A stretch of 64,000 nucleotides of DNA from Arachnia rubra (GCF_019973735.1 NZ_AP024463.1:186001-250000), one strand, 5' to 3'. Shown: positions 16,248 to 25,868, counted from the first letter of the stretch. The notes: generated from the letters alone by a model not told the origin. Numbers and translations are program-made.

Positions 16248-17297
16248 ATGAACGCGGCGGTTCTTGAGGACGTGGGGCGGCTACGGCTGCGGCGAGTCAG
16301 GCGGCCGGAGCCCGGCCCGGGCGAGGTGGTGCTGAAGATCGAGGCCAACACCATCTGCGGCACCGACCTGCGGATCGTCTCCGGCGCGAAGACCGCCGGC
16401 GTGAGGCCCGGGGTCATCCTCGGGCACGAGTTCGCCGGGCGCGTGGCGGCGGTAGGCGACGGGGTGGCCGGCGTTCCCGTCGGAGCCCAGGCGACCTGCT
16501 CCATCGTCGTCGGCTGCCTGCGATGCGCTGCCTGCCAGTCGGGGCGGGAGCACCTGTGCGAGAACCTGATCCTGTTCGGCTACGAGCTCGACGGCGGCCT
16601 GGCCGAGTACCTCCTGGTGCCGCGGGTCGCGATGGAGCACGGCAACCTAGTGGTGGTGGAGCGGGAACTGCCGGCGACCACGCTCGCCCTCGCGGAGCCG
16701 GTCTCCTGCTGCCTCAACGGCGCCAGGCAGGTCGCGGTCGCCCCCGGCGAGACCGTCGTCGTGCTCGGTGCTGGCCCCATCGGGCTGCTGCACATTGCCC
16801 TCGCACGGCTGGCGGGAGCCACTATTTTCGCGACGGGACGTCCCGGCCGGCTTGAGGCCGCCCTCAGCCTCGGCGCGACCGAGGCCTTCGACCTGACCGG
16901 CGACGCCCTCACCCGCGAGATCATGCAACGCACCGGCGGTCGCGGCGCCGACGTGGTCATCGTCGCCGTCGGTGACCTCAGCCTGGTGAACCAGGCTTTG
17001 GAGCTGGCGGCCTTCGGGGGGCGGGTCAACTACTTCGCCGGTTTCCCGAAGGGGTCAGCGGCCACCATGGACCCCAACCTGATCCACTACCGGGAGCTCC
17101 TGGTCTCGGGCGGCTCCAACGCCCGCCGCGCCGATGTGGCGCGGGCCGTCGGCCTGCTGTCGAGCGGCGCCCTGGACGTCGGCAGTATGGTCACCCACCA
17201 GTTCCCCCTGAGCGAGCTGGACGAGGCGATGGCAGCAGTCCGCCAGCGACGGGGCCTCAAAGTCGCGGTGGTGCCTGACGAGGTGATGGCGGGCTGA
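16248..17297 (+). CDS. Zinc-dependent medium-chain alcohol/polyol dehydrogenase
   Basis: About 350 residues, cytoplasmic. Catalytic zinc ligands lie in TICGTDLRI (Cys) and GHEFAGRV (His-Glu). The structural zinc site is the four-cysteine block CLRCAACQSGREHLC (near residue 90). The Rossmann NAD(P) loop is VVVLGAGPIGLLHI (about 170). This is the sorbitol/threonine dehydrogenase branch of the MDR superfamily. The start is uncertain: GTG 16233 and ATG 16242 are also in frame. It is divergent from the DhaKL kinase gene, suggesting a joint polyol pathway. The exact substrate is not readable from the sequence. Confidence 0.88.
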   Translation: MNAAVLEDVGRLRLRRVRRPEPGPGEVVLKIEANTICGTDLRIVSGAKTAGVRPGVILGHEFAGRVAAVGDGVAGVPVGAQATCSIVVGCLRCAACQSGREHLCENLILFGYELDGGLAEYLLVPRVAMEHGNLVVVERELPATTLALAEPVSCCLNGARQVAVAPGETVVVLGAGPIGLLHIALARLAGATIFATGRPGRLEAALSLGATEAFDLTGDALTREIMQRTGGRGADVVIVAVGDLSLVNQALELAAFGGRVNYFAGFPKGSAATMDPNLIHYRELLVSGGSNARRADVARAVGLLSSGALDVGSMVTHQFPLSELDEAMAAVRQRRGLKVAVVPDEVMAG

Positions 17298-17319
17298 ATC
17301 CTCGTCACCCTGGGGGTTA

Positions 17320-18372
17320 CTAACTCTTCCAGTGCCTCAGCAGTGACCTGGCCAGGTCGGCGGTGACGGAGTCGGAGTGGTTGCTCAGTGCTTCGACGGT
17401 CTCCAGCAGCGCGGCCGGGGGTGCGTCGAGCTTGGCCAGGGCTTTCAGGACGGCGCGTCGTGGCCCCTTCTCCTTCCGGGGCAGCACGACCAGCGCCAGG
17501 CCGGTCAGCTGCTCGGGCGCTGGCTCCGACGACAGGAGCTGCTGGACGGCGAACTTCACCACGGCGTTGTCGGCGTGCGGCAGGGCTGCCAGCAGCTGGA
17601 CCTGTTCATCCCACAGATACCCCTCCAGGCCGAGCGCGCCCAGCCACAGCAGCGCCATCCGCTGCGCGCCCGGACGGTCGCCGCGCGCGAACACCTGGAT
17701 CAAAGCCCGCGTCAGGGCCTGGTCGTTAGTTGGCTCCAGTTTCCTGAGGATGTCCACCGCCCGCGAGATGCGCCTGACGTAGTCGGCCTGGCCGCTGGAG
17801 ATACCCATCAGGACGTCCGGGACGGCGCAGGCCGCCAGGAAATGCTCCTCCCACCGCTGGTTTGGCTGGGGGAGGGACAGCTCATGCGCCCAGAGCTGCC
17901 AGAACGCCGGCTGACCGGGCAGGGGCAGGTCGTGGGCGACAATCAGCGGATGCGCCAGGCGGGTGTAGACCCCGACGTCGGGTTCCCTGAGGATGGCTTC
18001 GACCAGCTGAGCTGCCCAGCGGCGGTCATGTGCCAGCAGTGCCTCACGCACTCGTCCGAAGACCTCCCGGTCCTCCCACAGGTTCCAGACCGGCCATGCC
18101 GTGACCATGCTCGCCACTTGCGCGGGCGTGGTGTCGAGGAGCGCCACCAGGACCACGCCGCGATGCCAGAGCGCTGTGTCCGCCGCGTGGTGGCGCAGCC
18201 CGGCCTGTTCGAGGCGATGCCGCAACCCGGGAAGCTCCCTGCCGAGTGCCCGCGACGCGGCAGCCCGCTCAGCAGGGGACAGTGCGTCGATGGCTGCGAC
18301 GAGCCCGCCCAGGTCGTCGGGTTCCGTCAAGAGGACGCCGAATCGGCGCTGGTCCCAGGCGGGCTGTGTCAT
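17320..18372 (-). CDS. Hypothetical helical-repeat protein
   Basis: 350 residues, Leu/Ala/Trp-rich, predicted almost entirely helical, no signal or membrane segment. Repeating antiparallel helix pairs (VFGRVREALLAHDRRWAAQL, VKFAVQQLLSSEPAPEQLTG) suggest a HEAT-like solenoid similar to DUF6493-type proteins, but I cannot confirm membership. It converges with the dehydrogenase gene (22-base gap) and is divergent from the repair glycosylase at 18551. Confidence 0.75.
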   Translation of the reverse strand: MTQPAWDQRRFGVLLTEPDDLGGLVAAIDALSPAERAAASRALGRELPGLRHRLEQAGLRHHAADTALWHRGVVLVALLDTTPAQVASMVTAWPVWNLWEDREVFGRVREALLAHDRRWAAQLVEAILREPDVGVYTRLAHPLIVAHDLPLPGQPAFWQLWAHELSLPQPNQRWEEHFLAACAVPDVLMGISSGQADYVRRISRAVDILRKLEPTNDQALTRALIQVFARGDRPGAQRMALLWLGALGLEGYLWDEQVQLLAALPHADNAVVKFAVQQLLSSEPAPEQLTGLALVVLPRKEKGPRRAVLKALAKLDAPPAALLETVEALSNHSDSVTADLARSLLRHWKS

Positions 18373-18550
18373 CTCTTCTCCTGTGTGGTCAACGATCCAT
18401 CACGCCGTCTCCATCGGCAGGATCCCCATAGGATTATCCCGGGGCGCAAAAGCCGCTGGCAGGACAGCACCCAGAACGGCAGGCGCCGCGGGCCAGCGGA
18501 GGGAAGGGCAGGAGGCAGAGCATGAGCGATGTGAGTGGCGGGAACGCCTA

Positions 18551-18994
18551 GTGCGGATCTGGTCGCTGCACCCGCAGTACCTCGACCGGCAGGGGCTCAT
18601 CGCCTGCTGGCGGGAGACGCTGCTGGCGCAGAAGGTGCTGGCGGGGCTGACCCGCGGATACACCCGGCATCCCCAGCTCGACCGGTTCCGCGCCCTCGCC
18701 GACCCCCTGGCCGGGATCGGCGCCTACCTTGCCGGACTCGCGGACGAAGCCACGCGACGGGGCTACCGCTTCGACAGGACCCGCATCACCACCCCCGGCG
18801 CGACGGCGGCGCTCACCGTCACCCGCGGGCAACTCGACGTCGAGGCCGGGCATCTGCTCGCCAAACTTGAGCAGCGCTCTCCCAGCTGTGCGGCCGCCTT
18901 CCCTCCGGTCGCCGACGTGGTCCCGCATCCGCTGTTCACCGTCGTCCCAGGACCGGTCGCGGACTGGGAACGAGCCCAGCCCACTACGCCATGA
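18551..18994 (+). CDS. Pyrimidine dimer DNA glycosylase/endonuclease V-type protein
   Basis: 147 residues from GTG 18551. The start VRIWSLHPQYLDRQGLIACW is the hallmark of the Pyr_excise family (T4 endonuclease V-like), followed by WRETLLAQKVL, TRGYTRHPQLDRFR and AIGAYLAGLADEATRRGYRF. These enzymes recognise UV or other base damage and cut DNA by a glycosylase/lyase mechanism using the N-terminal residue; in many bacterial members only the general fold is kept and activity is unproven. The N-terminal extension of the open frame upstream is not used. It is followed by a compact terminator hairpin. Confidence 0.85.
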   Translation: MRIWSLHPQYLDRQGLIACWRETLLAQKVLAGLTRGYTRHPQLDRFRALADPLAGIGAYLAGLADEATRRGYRFDRTRITTPGATAALTVTRGQLDVEAGHLLAKLEQRSPSCAAAFPPVADVVPHPLFTVVPGPVADWERAQPTTP

Positions 18995-19000
18995 TCAGCC

Positions 19001-19020
19001 GCGCCACCTTGGCGCTTTTT
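19001..19020 (+). terminator. Rho-independent terminator
   Basis: GCGCC-ACCTT-GGCGC followed by TTTTT, directly after the glycosylase gene. Confidence 0.75.
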
Positions 19021-19089
19021 CCAGCGCGGTCATGCGATGAAAGCGCGTCCCACATATTCCAAGGTGGCGTGAGCTGCGCCGGCTGAACC

Positions 19090-19638
19090 TTATTCCGCGG
19101 CCAGTTCGTCGCGGACTGTCATGAGGGCGAAACCCAGCAGGTTGAGGCCGCGCCACGACTGCGGGTCGGTGATCCGGTCGTCATCGGCGGCCAGGCCAGC
19201 ACCCCAGAGGTAGTCGACGGGGCTGGCCTCCACCAGTACCTGGTCACCGGTGCCAAGCAGGAAATCCCTCAAGTCGGGGTGCTGGGTGAACTTGGCGCGG
19301 TTTCCCGCCACCACCACGTCGAAGCGATGCGCATCCCAGCGCTGCTGGTCGAATCCCCGCACCCGGCGTCCCAGGAGTTTCGCCTTGTCAGGATGGGGTG
19401 CGGCGACGATGTGTGCCGCGATCTCGTCGTCACCGAAAAGCCGCGCTTTGCTGGCCATCATCCAATGCTCGGCGGTGGCGTAGCGCACCCCGTCGACCTC
19501 GAAGGGCGACGGCCACCACTGGCTGAGACAGCTTCCCGAGAGCTCTCCGCTGGGGGTGGGGCGGTGCCCCCAGAAATACAGGTATTTCGTCTCCTGTTTC
19601 CCGGCCGTTCGGGCCAGTAACCAGTCCAGGTCGTACAT
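19090..19638 (-). CDS. NADAR family protein (YbiA-like N-glycosidase)
   Basis: 182 residues from ATG 19638. The NADAR core is visible: KYLYFWGHRP, SQWWPSPFEVDGVRYATAEH, WMMASKARLFGD, RRVRGFDQQRWDAHRFDVVV, KFTQHPDLRDFLLGTG, and the C-terminal DYLWGAGLAADD with WRGLNLLGFALM. Known members hydrolyse N-glycosidic bonds in damaged riboflavin intermediates or remove ADP-ribose from modified guanine. The in-frame extension upstream to 19836 overlaps the start of lgt on the other strand and is unlikely. Full length for the family. Confidence 0.9.
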   Translation of the reverse strand: MYDLDWLLARTAGKQETKYLYFWGHRPTPSGELSGSCLSQWWPSPFEVDGVRYATAEHWMMASKARLFGDDEIAAHIVAAPHPDKAKLLGRRVRGFDQQRWDAHRFDVVVAGNRAKFTQHPDLRDFLLGTGDQVLVEASPVDYLWGAGLAADDDRITDPQSWRGLNLLGFALMTVRDELAAE

Positions 19639-19729
19639 GACCCCTCCAAGACGGATGATGCTTTGCCGGATGACAAGCCCTGATTCTAGCCTCATCGGTC
19701 TCAGCGGTTGTTTGTGGGAAGCTTGGCGC

Positions 19730-20749
19730 GTGACGATATTGGAGCTCACCTTCCCGGATATCAATCCCGTGGCGATCGCCCTGGGGCCTGTGAAGATCCA
19801 CTGGTACGCCATCATGTACCTGCTGGCCTTCGCCATGGCCTATGGGCTGATGCGCCTGAGACTGCGTCACCAGCCCTTCGCCTCGATCACGAAACCGTCG
19901 AAGTGGGTGCCCTCCGACATTGAGGACCTGCTGCTCTACGGCATCGCGGGCGTACTCCTCGGCGGACGCCTCGGATATGTGCTGTTCTACCAGCCCGGCT
20001 ACTACTGGACGCACCCAGTGGACATCATTCGGGTGTGGGACGGCGGCATGAGCTTCCACGGGGGGGCGGTCGGCGTCATCCTCGCGATGGTGATCTTCGG
20101 GCTGCGGCGCTCCCGGCCGTTCCTGCAGGTCGCTGACTTCCTCGTGCCCGCCGTCCCCATCGGGCTCGCGGCTGGCCGGATCGGGAACTTCATCAACGGG
20201 GAGCTGTGGGGCCGGGAGGCGCCCGCCGACCTGCCGTGGGCGATGCGCTTCCCCACCGGCGGCAACGTGCTGCGGCATCCGTCGCAGCTGTACCAAGCCC
20301 TCCTCGAAGGAGTGCTGCTGTTCGTCCTGCTGTGGCTCTACGCCCGCAAGCCGCGGCTCCGCGGCCAGGTCGCTGCCGCGTTCCTGTTCGGCTACGGCCT
20401 CTTGCGATTCGTCGCCGAGTACTGGCGCGAGCCCGACGCCCAGCTCGGCTTCCTTTCCCTCGGGCTGTCGATGGGGCAGTGGCTGTCGGTGCCGATGATC
20501 ATCGCCGGCGTGGCGCTCTGGCTCTGGGCCAGGCAGCAGGGGATCTCCGACGTCCAGGAGCCGTCAGACGACGTCCCCACCGGTGAGGACCCACAGGCCG
20601 GTGAGGACCCGGAGACCGGTGAGGACCCGCAGCAGGAGCCCGAACCTGCCGCTGAGAAATCCACCGACGCTGTGGAAGAGCCTCTGGAACCTGTGGACGA
20701 GCAGGGGGAAACTACCGCACAATCTAGCGAAACCCCAGGCCAGGACTGA
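19730..20749 (+). CDS. lgt: Prolipoprotein diacylglyceryl transferase
   Basis: 339 residues from GTG 19730. Lgt transfers diacylglycerol from phosphatidylglycerol to the lipobox cysteine of prolipoproteins in the membrane. Seven hydrophobic segments are present with the family signatures GGRLGYVLFYQ, DGGMSFHGGAVGV and the Lgt box GRIGNFINGELWGR. The C-terminal 70 residues are a hydrophilic acidic tail with repeats of TGEDPQ/AGEDPE, a feature common in actinobacterial Lgt. Substrates in this window include the lipoproteins at 25479, 31682 and 58151. The frame is open upstream to 19556 but that part overlaps the NADAR gene region and is not used. Confidence 0.95.
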   Translation: MTILELTFPDINPVAIALGPVKIHWYAIMYLLAFAMAYGLMRLRLRHQPFASITKPSKWVPSDIEDLLLYGIAGVLLGGRLGYVLFYQPGYYWTHPVDIIRVWDGGMSFHGGAVGVILAMVIFGLRRSRPFLQVADFLVPAVPIGLAAGRIGNFINGELWGREAPADLPWAMRFPTGGNVLRHPSQLYQALLEGVLLFVLLWLYARKPRLRGQVAAAFLFGYGLLRFVAEYWREPDAQLGFLSLGLSMGQWLSVPMIIAGVALWLWARQQGISDVQEPSDDVPTGEDPQAGEDPETGEDPQQEPEPAAEKSTDAVEEPLEPVDEQGETTAQSSETPGQD

Positions 20750-20770
20750 GATAGAAGGTCACAGGCAGGT

Positions 20771-20799
20771 TTTCCACAGGGTTGTGAACACTGTGGAAA
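20771..20799. terminator. Hairpin between convergent lgt and treZ
   Basis: TTTCCACAG (20771) and CTGTGGAAA (20791) form a perfect 9-bp stem between the two convergent genes, with T/A-rich flanks on both sides, so it may end transcription from either direction. Confidence 0.55.
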
Positions 20800-22533
20800 T
20801 TACTCCGCCAGCTGGACCACTGCCGCCCCCGGGCCGTGCAGTCCCAGCCCGTCAGGTAACTTGACCGACTCCTCCCAGCTGGCCAGGACCTCGCCCCTGA
20901 GGGGCAGCTCCACCAGGCTCGGCGACCGGGTGGCGGCGACGGCGATGCCACCCCGCCGCATCACCACGGTGTCGGGCTCGAACGCCTTGACCGACACCGC
21001 GTTCAGGTCCGGATCGCGTAGGTCCGGGTGTTCGCGGCGCAGCCGCAGCAACTCCCGGTACCACGACAGCATCCGGGCATGCTGAGGCTCGGTGACCTCG
21101 TCCCAGCGCAGCACCGCCGACCTGCGGGTGGCCGGCGACTGCGGGTCGGGCACCAGCGCGTCCCAGCCCATGCGGGCGAACTCGCGGGCACGGCCCTCGG
21201 TCACCAGCGGGCCCAGCTCCGGGCCGAGGTCGCTGAAGAACGGGAACGGCGTGGAGGCCGCCCACTCCTCACCCATGAAGATCAACGGAGTGAACGGGGA
21301 CAGCAGGTACAGCGCCGCCCCCGCCGCCTGGCACCCGATGGGCGTCGTGCCGTGGGAGATCCGGTCCCCGGCCGCGCGGTTGCCCACCTGGTCGTGGTTC
21401 TGCAGCGACGCCACGAACGAGTGCCCGTCATACAGGGCCGACGCCGGATCGACGGGAGCGCCCCAATCCCGGCCGCGGAACGTTGAGAACCCGCCCTCAT
21501 GGACGAAAACCCTCGTCAAAGCCCGTTTCAACGTCTCGGCGGTACCGAAGTCGACGTAGTAGCCGTCGCGTTCGCCCGTGAAGAAAGAATGCAGCGCGTG
21601 GTGCACGTCGTCGGCCCACTGCCCGTCCATGCCCAGCGCCCCCGGCACCGACCCGGCCGGCGAAACCGTCGCGGGCTGGTTGCGATCCGACTCCGCGAAC
21701 AGCGTGAACTCCCGGCCCGTCTCCTGCTCCCAGCCACGCACCGCACCGCTCAGCTCGGCCAGGTAGTGGGTGGGGGAGTCGTCCTGGAACTCGTGGACGG
21801 CATCCAGCCGCAGCCCGTCGACCTGGTAGTCCACCAGCCACTGCCGGCACGCCCCCAGCAGGAAGTCCCGCACCTCGCGGCTGCCCGGCTGGTCCAGGTT
21901 GATCGCATCCCCCCAGGGCGTGTGGTGGGCGCTGGTGAAGTACGGGCCGAACTGCGCCAGGTAGTTGCCCTCTGGGCCCTGGTGGTTGTGGACGACATCC
22001 AGGATCACACCCAGCCCGCGGGCATGGCAGGCGTCGATGAAGGCCACGAAACCCTCCGGACCGCCATAGGCCGCGTGCACCGCGTACTGGCCGACGCCGT
22101 CGTAACCCCAGCCCTGCGTCCCGGGGAAGTCTGCGACGGGCATCACCTCGACGGCCTGCACCCCCAGCTCCACCAGGTGGTCCAGGTGACCGGTGGCCGC
22201 CTCGAATGTGCCCTCCGGGGTGAAGGTGCCGATGTGCAGCTCATACCCGACCGCTCCCCGCAGGTCCGCGCTGAAATCACCGGGACGCTGGAACAGCGCC
22301 GGGTCGACGATGCGGCTCGGCCCGTGCGGCCCGTCGGGCTGGCTGAGGCTCCGTGGGTCGGGCAGCGGCATCCCGCCGTCGACCCGGAACTGGTACAGCG
22401 TCCCAGGCGGCAGCGGCTCTGACCGCCACCAGCCGCCCTCGCCGCGAGTCATGGCAGTGGCTGATCCGTCGGCGATCACCTCCACCAGCTCAGCGTCGGG
22501 GGCCCAGACCTCGGGGCGGGTGATGTCACGCAT
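20800..22533 (-). CDS. treZ: Malto-oligosyltrehalose trehalohydrolase
   Basis: 577 residues. GH13 enzyme that releases trehalose from maltooligosyl-trehalose. The N-terminal carbohydrate-binding-like domain (about 1-95) is followed by the barrel with VILDVVHNHQGPEGNYL, the nucleophile region GLRLDAVHEF, the acid/base LFAESD, and SLQNHDQVGNRAAGD. FMGEEWAAS is the usual TreZ segment near the end. It lies 26 bases downstream of treY in one operon; TreY makes the substrate. TreX (debranching) is not in the window. Length and motifs are complete. Confidence 0.95.
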   Translation of the reverse strand: MRDITRPEVWAPDAELVEVIADGSATAMTRGEGGWWRSEPLPPGTLYQFRVDGGMPLPDPRSLSQPDGPHGPSRIVDPALFQRPGDFSADLRGAVGYELHIGTFTPEGTFEAATGHLDHLVELGVQAVEVMPVADFPGTQGWGYDGVGQYAVHAAYGGPEGFVAFIDACHARGLGVILDVVHNHQGPEGNYLAQFGPYFTSAHHTPWGDAINLDQPGSREVRDFLLGACRQWLVDYQVDGLRLDAVHEFQDDSPTHYLAELSGAVRGWEQETGREFTLFAESDRNQPATVSPAGSVPGALGMDGQWADDVHHALHSFFTGERDGYYVDFGTAETLKRALTRVFVHEGGFSTFRGRDWGAPVDPASALYDGHSFVASLQNHDQVGNRAAGDRISHGTTPIGCQAAGAALYLLSPFTPLIFMGEEWAASTPFPFFSDLGPELGPLVTEGRAREFARMGWDALVPDPQSPATRRSAVLRWDEVTEPQHARMLSWYRELLRLRREHPDLRDPDLNAVSVKAFEPDTVVMRRGGIAVAATRSPSLVELPLRGEVLASWEESVKLPDGLGLHGPGAAVVQLAE

Positions 22534-22559
22534 TGGGATCTCCTTCCAGGATCACGGGG

Positions 22560-25103
22560 TCAATCGACGTCGACCTGGTGGACGAGCAGGGCGACGGGCA
22601 GCGTGGCGAGGATGTCGGCCAGCGGCGTGGCACCGCCCGGGTACTCCTGGCCGGACAGGACGTCGAGGAACCGCAGGTTCGGGAGCACCAGCTCCGCGTC
22701 CCCCCAGCCGGTCTCGTCCAGCCCCGACTGCACCCGCGTCGCGACCGCGATGGCCACGGGGGTCTCCGAGTCCTTGTAGCCGCGCTCGAACACCACAGCG
22801 TGACCGGTGTTCAGCGACACCGGCCGGTAGTCGGCGTCGGGGCCGCGGAACGCCTCCGGATGGTCGCGGCGCAGCAGCAGCGCCCGGGACGTCACGAGAA
22901 GCTTCTCTGCGTCCAGGTCGGCGGGTGGGTTCATCATCAGCGACCCCAGCACCCCGGCCCGCCGGTAGTAGTCGATGGGACGGCGGTTGTCTGGGTCCAC
23001 CAGCGACAGGTCCACGACCTCGCAGCCCTGGTAGAGGTCCGGGACGCCGGGCATGGTGAGCTGGATCAGCTTCTGCCCCAGGACGTTGGCGCGCACCGAC
23101 TGGAAGGTCAGCTCCGTGAACGCATCCAGCGCGGCGGCCACCTCGGGATTGGCCAGGCAGGCCGTCGCGAACTCAAGGACGGCCTCCTCATAGGCCTCAT
23201 CGGGAGTGGTCCAGCTGGTGTGGAGCTTGGCCTCCCGGATGGCCTTGGTCAGGTACTTCGTCAGCCGGTCGGCGGAGATCACCTCCGCGCCCGCGGCGGT
23301 GCCGGGCAGCGTCCAGGTGGCGGCGAGGGTCTGCCACAGGAACAACTCGGTGCCGCCGTCGAGCAGCACCGGACGGGACTCCGCCGTCGCCGTCCGCAAC
23401 TCGTTGACGCACTGCTCCCACTCGCGCGGATACTCAGTGAGCACCGCCAGGCGGGCGCGCACATCCTCGCTGCGTTTGGTGTCGTGGGTGGACAGGGTGG
23501 TCATGGCGGTGGGCCAGTCGGCGGCCAGGGCGCGGGAGAAGCCGTGGAAGTCGTCCTGGTTGATCCCGATGATGTTGGGGTCCGAACCCACCTCGTTCAC
23601 CCCGATGAACCGGTTCCAGCGGTAGAAGGCGGTGTCCTCCTTCGACTTGGCCATCACCGGTCCGCAGGTCTGGGCGAAGCGGACCATGAACTCGGAGCGC
23701 AGGTCCAGGAACTCGTGCGCGCGGCCCGGCAGCTGGTTGAGGATCTGCGACGGCGCCGGCAGCGTGTCCGCCCCGCCCATGTCCTGTTCACCGGTCTCGC
23801 CGAGGGCCAGCGCCACCACGAAGTCCAGGGCGTCCAGCTCGTCGGCTGTGAGGTACTCCCGGGCCCTCGCGGCCGCCTCGGTGATGATCTCCCGCTCTGA
23901 CTCGGGATTGACCCGTCCCGGCTCCACGTAGGCGCGGTAGCGGCTGAACTGGTACAGCAGCCCGCTGATGGCGTGGCTGAGCTGGCGGCGGGTGTAGTCC
24001 CGCAGCCGGATGTCGTCCTCGCAGATGGCCATCGCGATGTTGACCAGGCGGTTCAGCTCCGTGAACAGCGACTCCTTCACCACGGTGCGTTTGGCGTTCA
24101 GCACCGTCGACGCGAAGCCCTCGCCGGACCCGGACAGGCGCTCCCACAGGTCGGTGAGCCTGGGGACGCTGCCGGGGACGTGGAACAGGCCGGCGACCCG
24201 TAGCAGGGAGTCATAGCCGGTGGTGCCGGCGCACTCGAAGTCGGCGGGGAGCTCCTCGTCGTATTCGAGGATCTTCTCCGCGACCACCCAGCAGCCGCCC
24301 GTGGCGCGCTGGAGATCCGCGAGGTATTGGCGGGGGTTGGCCAGGCCGTCGATGTGGTCGATGCGGAAGCCGTCGATGAGGCCGTCGTGGAAGAGCTGGA
24401 GCAGTTTGCGGTGGGTGGCCTCGAAAATAGCCGGGTCCTCGACGCGGATGGCGGCCAGGGTGTCGACGTCGAAGAAACGGCGGTAGTTCAACTCCTCGCT
24501 GCCGATCCGCCAGTAGGCCAGGCGGTACCACTGCCGTTCCAGCAGCTCCTCCAGAGGCAGCTCCTCAGTGCCGGGGCGGACCGGGAAGACGTGGTCGTAG
24601 TAGGTGACGACGGGCTGCTCCTCGCCGTTGATGACTGCCGTCGTCAGGTTGATGTTTTCCAGTTCCCGGCCGATCCGGTGCCCCAGCACCGGCATGAGAA
24701 TGGCCTGGGAGTCAGTCATGTCGAGATCGAACCAATCCGAGTACTCCGACTCCGCGCCGCGGCGCAGCACGTCCCACAGGGCGCGGTTGTGCCACAGGGG
24801 AGTGGGGACCGCCATGTGGTTGGGCACCACGTCGACGACGACGCCCATACCCAGCTCGTGGGCTGCCTGCGAGAGCCGCCGGAATCCGTCCTCCCCTCCG
24901 CACTCTTCAGAGATCCGAGAGTGGTCCACGACGTCGTAGCCGTGGGTGGACTCCGGTGCCGCCTGCAGGATCGGAGAGCAGAACAGGTGGGTGATGCCGA
25001 GCGCGTGCAGGTATGGCAGCCACGCCGCGGCGTCGTCGAAGGTGAACCCTCCGTGCAGCTGCATCCGGTAGGTCGAGTTCGGTACGGTCCTGTTGGTCTC
25101 CAC
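22560..25103 (-). CDS. treY: Malto-oligosyltrehalose synthase
   Basis: 847 residues. It converts the reducing end of maltodextrin to a trehalose linkage by intramolecular transglycosylation. The start STYRMQLHGGFTFDDAAAWL is typical, then VVVDVVPNHMAVP, the nucleophile region GFRIDHIDGLANPRQYL, the acid WVVAEKILE, and LSTHDTKRSEDVRARLAVLT. GVPDLYQGCEVVDLSLVDPD near the end is the family signature. It starts the treY-treZ operon for trehalose production from glycogen or maltodextrin, relevant to osmotic and desiccation stress. Confidence 0.95.
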   Translation of the reverse strand: METNRTVPNSTYRMQLHGGFTFDDAAAWLPYLHALGITHLFCSPILQAAPESTHGYDVVDHSRISEECGGEDGFRRLSQAAHELGMGVVVDVVPNHMAVPTPLWHNRALWDVLRRGAESEYSDWFDLDMTDSQAILMPVLGHRIGRELENINLTTAVINGEEQPVVTYYDHVFPVRPGTEELPLEELLERQWYRLAYWRIGSEELNYRRFFDVDTLAAIRVEDPAIFEATHRKLLQLFHDGLIDGFRIDHIDGLANPRQYLADLQRATGGCWVVAEKILEYDEELPADFECAGTTGYDSLLRVAGLFHVPGSVPRLTDLWERLSGSGEGFASTVLNAKRTVVKESLFTELNRLVNIAMAICEDDIRLRDYTRRQLSHAISGLLYQFSRYRAYVEPGRVNPESEREIITEAAARAREYLTADELDALDFVVALALGETGEQDMGGADTLPAPSQILNQLPGRAHEFLDLRSEFMVRFAQTCGPVMAKSKEDTAFYRWNRFIGVNEVGSDPNIIGINQDDFHGFSRALAADWPTAMTTLSTHDTKRSEDVRARLAVLTEYPREWEQCVNELRTATAESRPVLLDGGTELFLWQTLAATWTLPGTAAGAEVISADRLTKYLTKAIREAKLHTSWTTPDEAYEEAVLEFATACLANPEVAAALDAFTELTFQSVRANVLGQKLIQLTMPGVPDLYQGCEVVDLSLVDPDNRRPIDYYRRAGVLGSLMMNPPADLDAEKLLVTSRALLLRRDHPEAFRGPDADYRPVSLNTGHAVVFERGYKDSETPVAIAVATRVQSGLDETGWGDAELVLPNLRFLDVLSGQEYPGGATPLADILATLPVALLVHQVDVD

Positions 25104-25478
25104 CCCTTACAGTCTACGGGCTCCCTCCGTCAGCATCCCCACCGTATCGGGTCCGGCCGACCGGTCGTCGTGTTTGTCGCGATGGGGAGGAAGCTTCATC
25201 GAAGTCCCTCGGCGGGGTCCTTTACCGTCTGTAACACCGTTTATAACGAATAATGACCTGAACCGGAATTCTTGCTGGCAAGGCAGGGCGCCCTTTCGAA
25301 ATGCGGCTCCGGCTAGGAGTTTTCTTCGAGAATGGTCACTGCGGCTGGATTCATGGAGGCCAGTCCGCTGGGTGTGTAATCCCCGGTCCCTGTCCATCTT
25401 TCGGCAGGAGCTCTTGCCGTCTGAGGCGTCTTTTGGCAGGGTGAACTGCGACGTGTCCATCAAAGGTGAGGAGACGAT
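25104..25478. other. Intergenic stretch upstream of treY and of a small lipoprotein
   Basis: 375 bases without a convincing gene. It should hold the divergent promoters of treY (minus) and of the lipoprotein at 25479. A minus-strand frame crosses it, but its composition looks like chance. Confidence 0.5.
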
Positions 25479-25742
25479 GTGCGCCGGGCTTTGAGGGTGA
25501 TGGCGGGTCTGCTGACGGCTTGCCTGTTCTTTGTGTGTGGCTGTGTGAGTCAGTGGCAGCAGGGCATGGCGAGTATCCGGAGAGAGTCCATCGTGTCGGC
25601 GACCTGGCCCGGGTTGGAGCTGCTCGGCACGGAAGAAACCGAGGAGAAGGGCTGGAAGCCGGAGCCGCCGAGCATCACGCACTGCTACAAGCTGACGATC
25701 CTCGTCAAAGAAGCCTATGAGAAGGTGATCGCCAGGTCGTGA
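25479..25742 (+). CDS. Small lipoprotein, possibly 3'-truncated
   Basis: 87 residues from GTG 25479 with a GGTGAGGAG ribosome-binding site. A hydrophobic signal ends in FFVCGCVSQW, a lipobox with the modified Cys near residue 22, so it should be processed by Lgt and LspA. The mature part (ATWPGLELLGTEETEEKGW) resembles no family I know. The stop lies in GTCGTGAATAACGCC, which looks like a MITE end, so the original C-terminus may have been lost. Confidence 0.65.
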   Translation: MRRALRVMAGLLTACLFFVCGCVSQWQQGMASIRRESIVSATWPGLELLGTEETEEKGWKPEPPSITHCYKLTILVKEAYEKVIARS

Positions 25743-25868
25743 ATAACGCCTTTAAGATTCGTCATTGCATAGTGAGATATGGTTGCCATGCAAGCTACTA
25801 TTCGACTGGTATGATTCATGCCAAATCAAACCATATGGCAAATGTCACTACTATCTCAGGGTAATTGA

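Noticed and set aside
20771..20799. DnaA boxes or a replication origin
   Set aside because: TTTCCACAG and its partner form a perfect hairpin between convergent genes, and no dnaA, dnaN or cluster of TTATCCACA boxes lies nearby.
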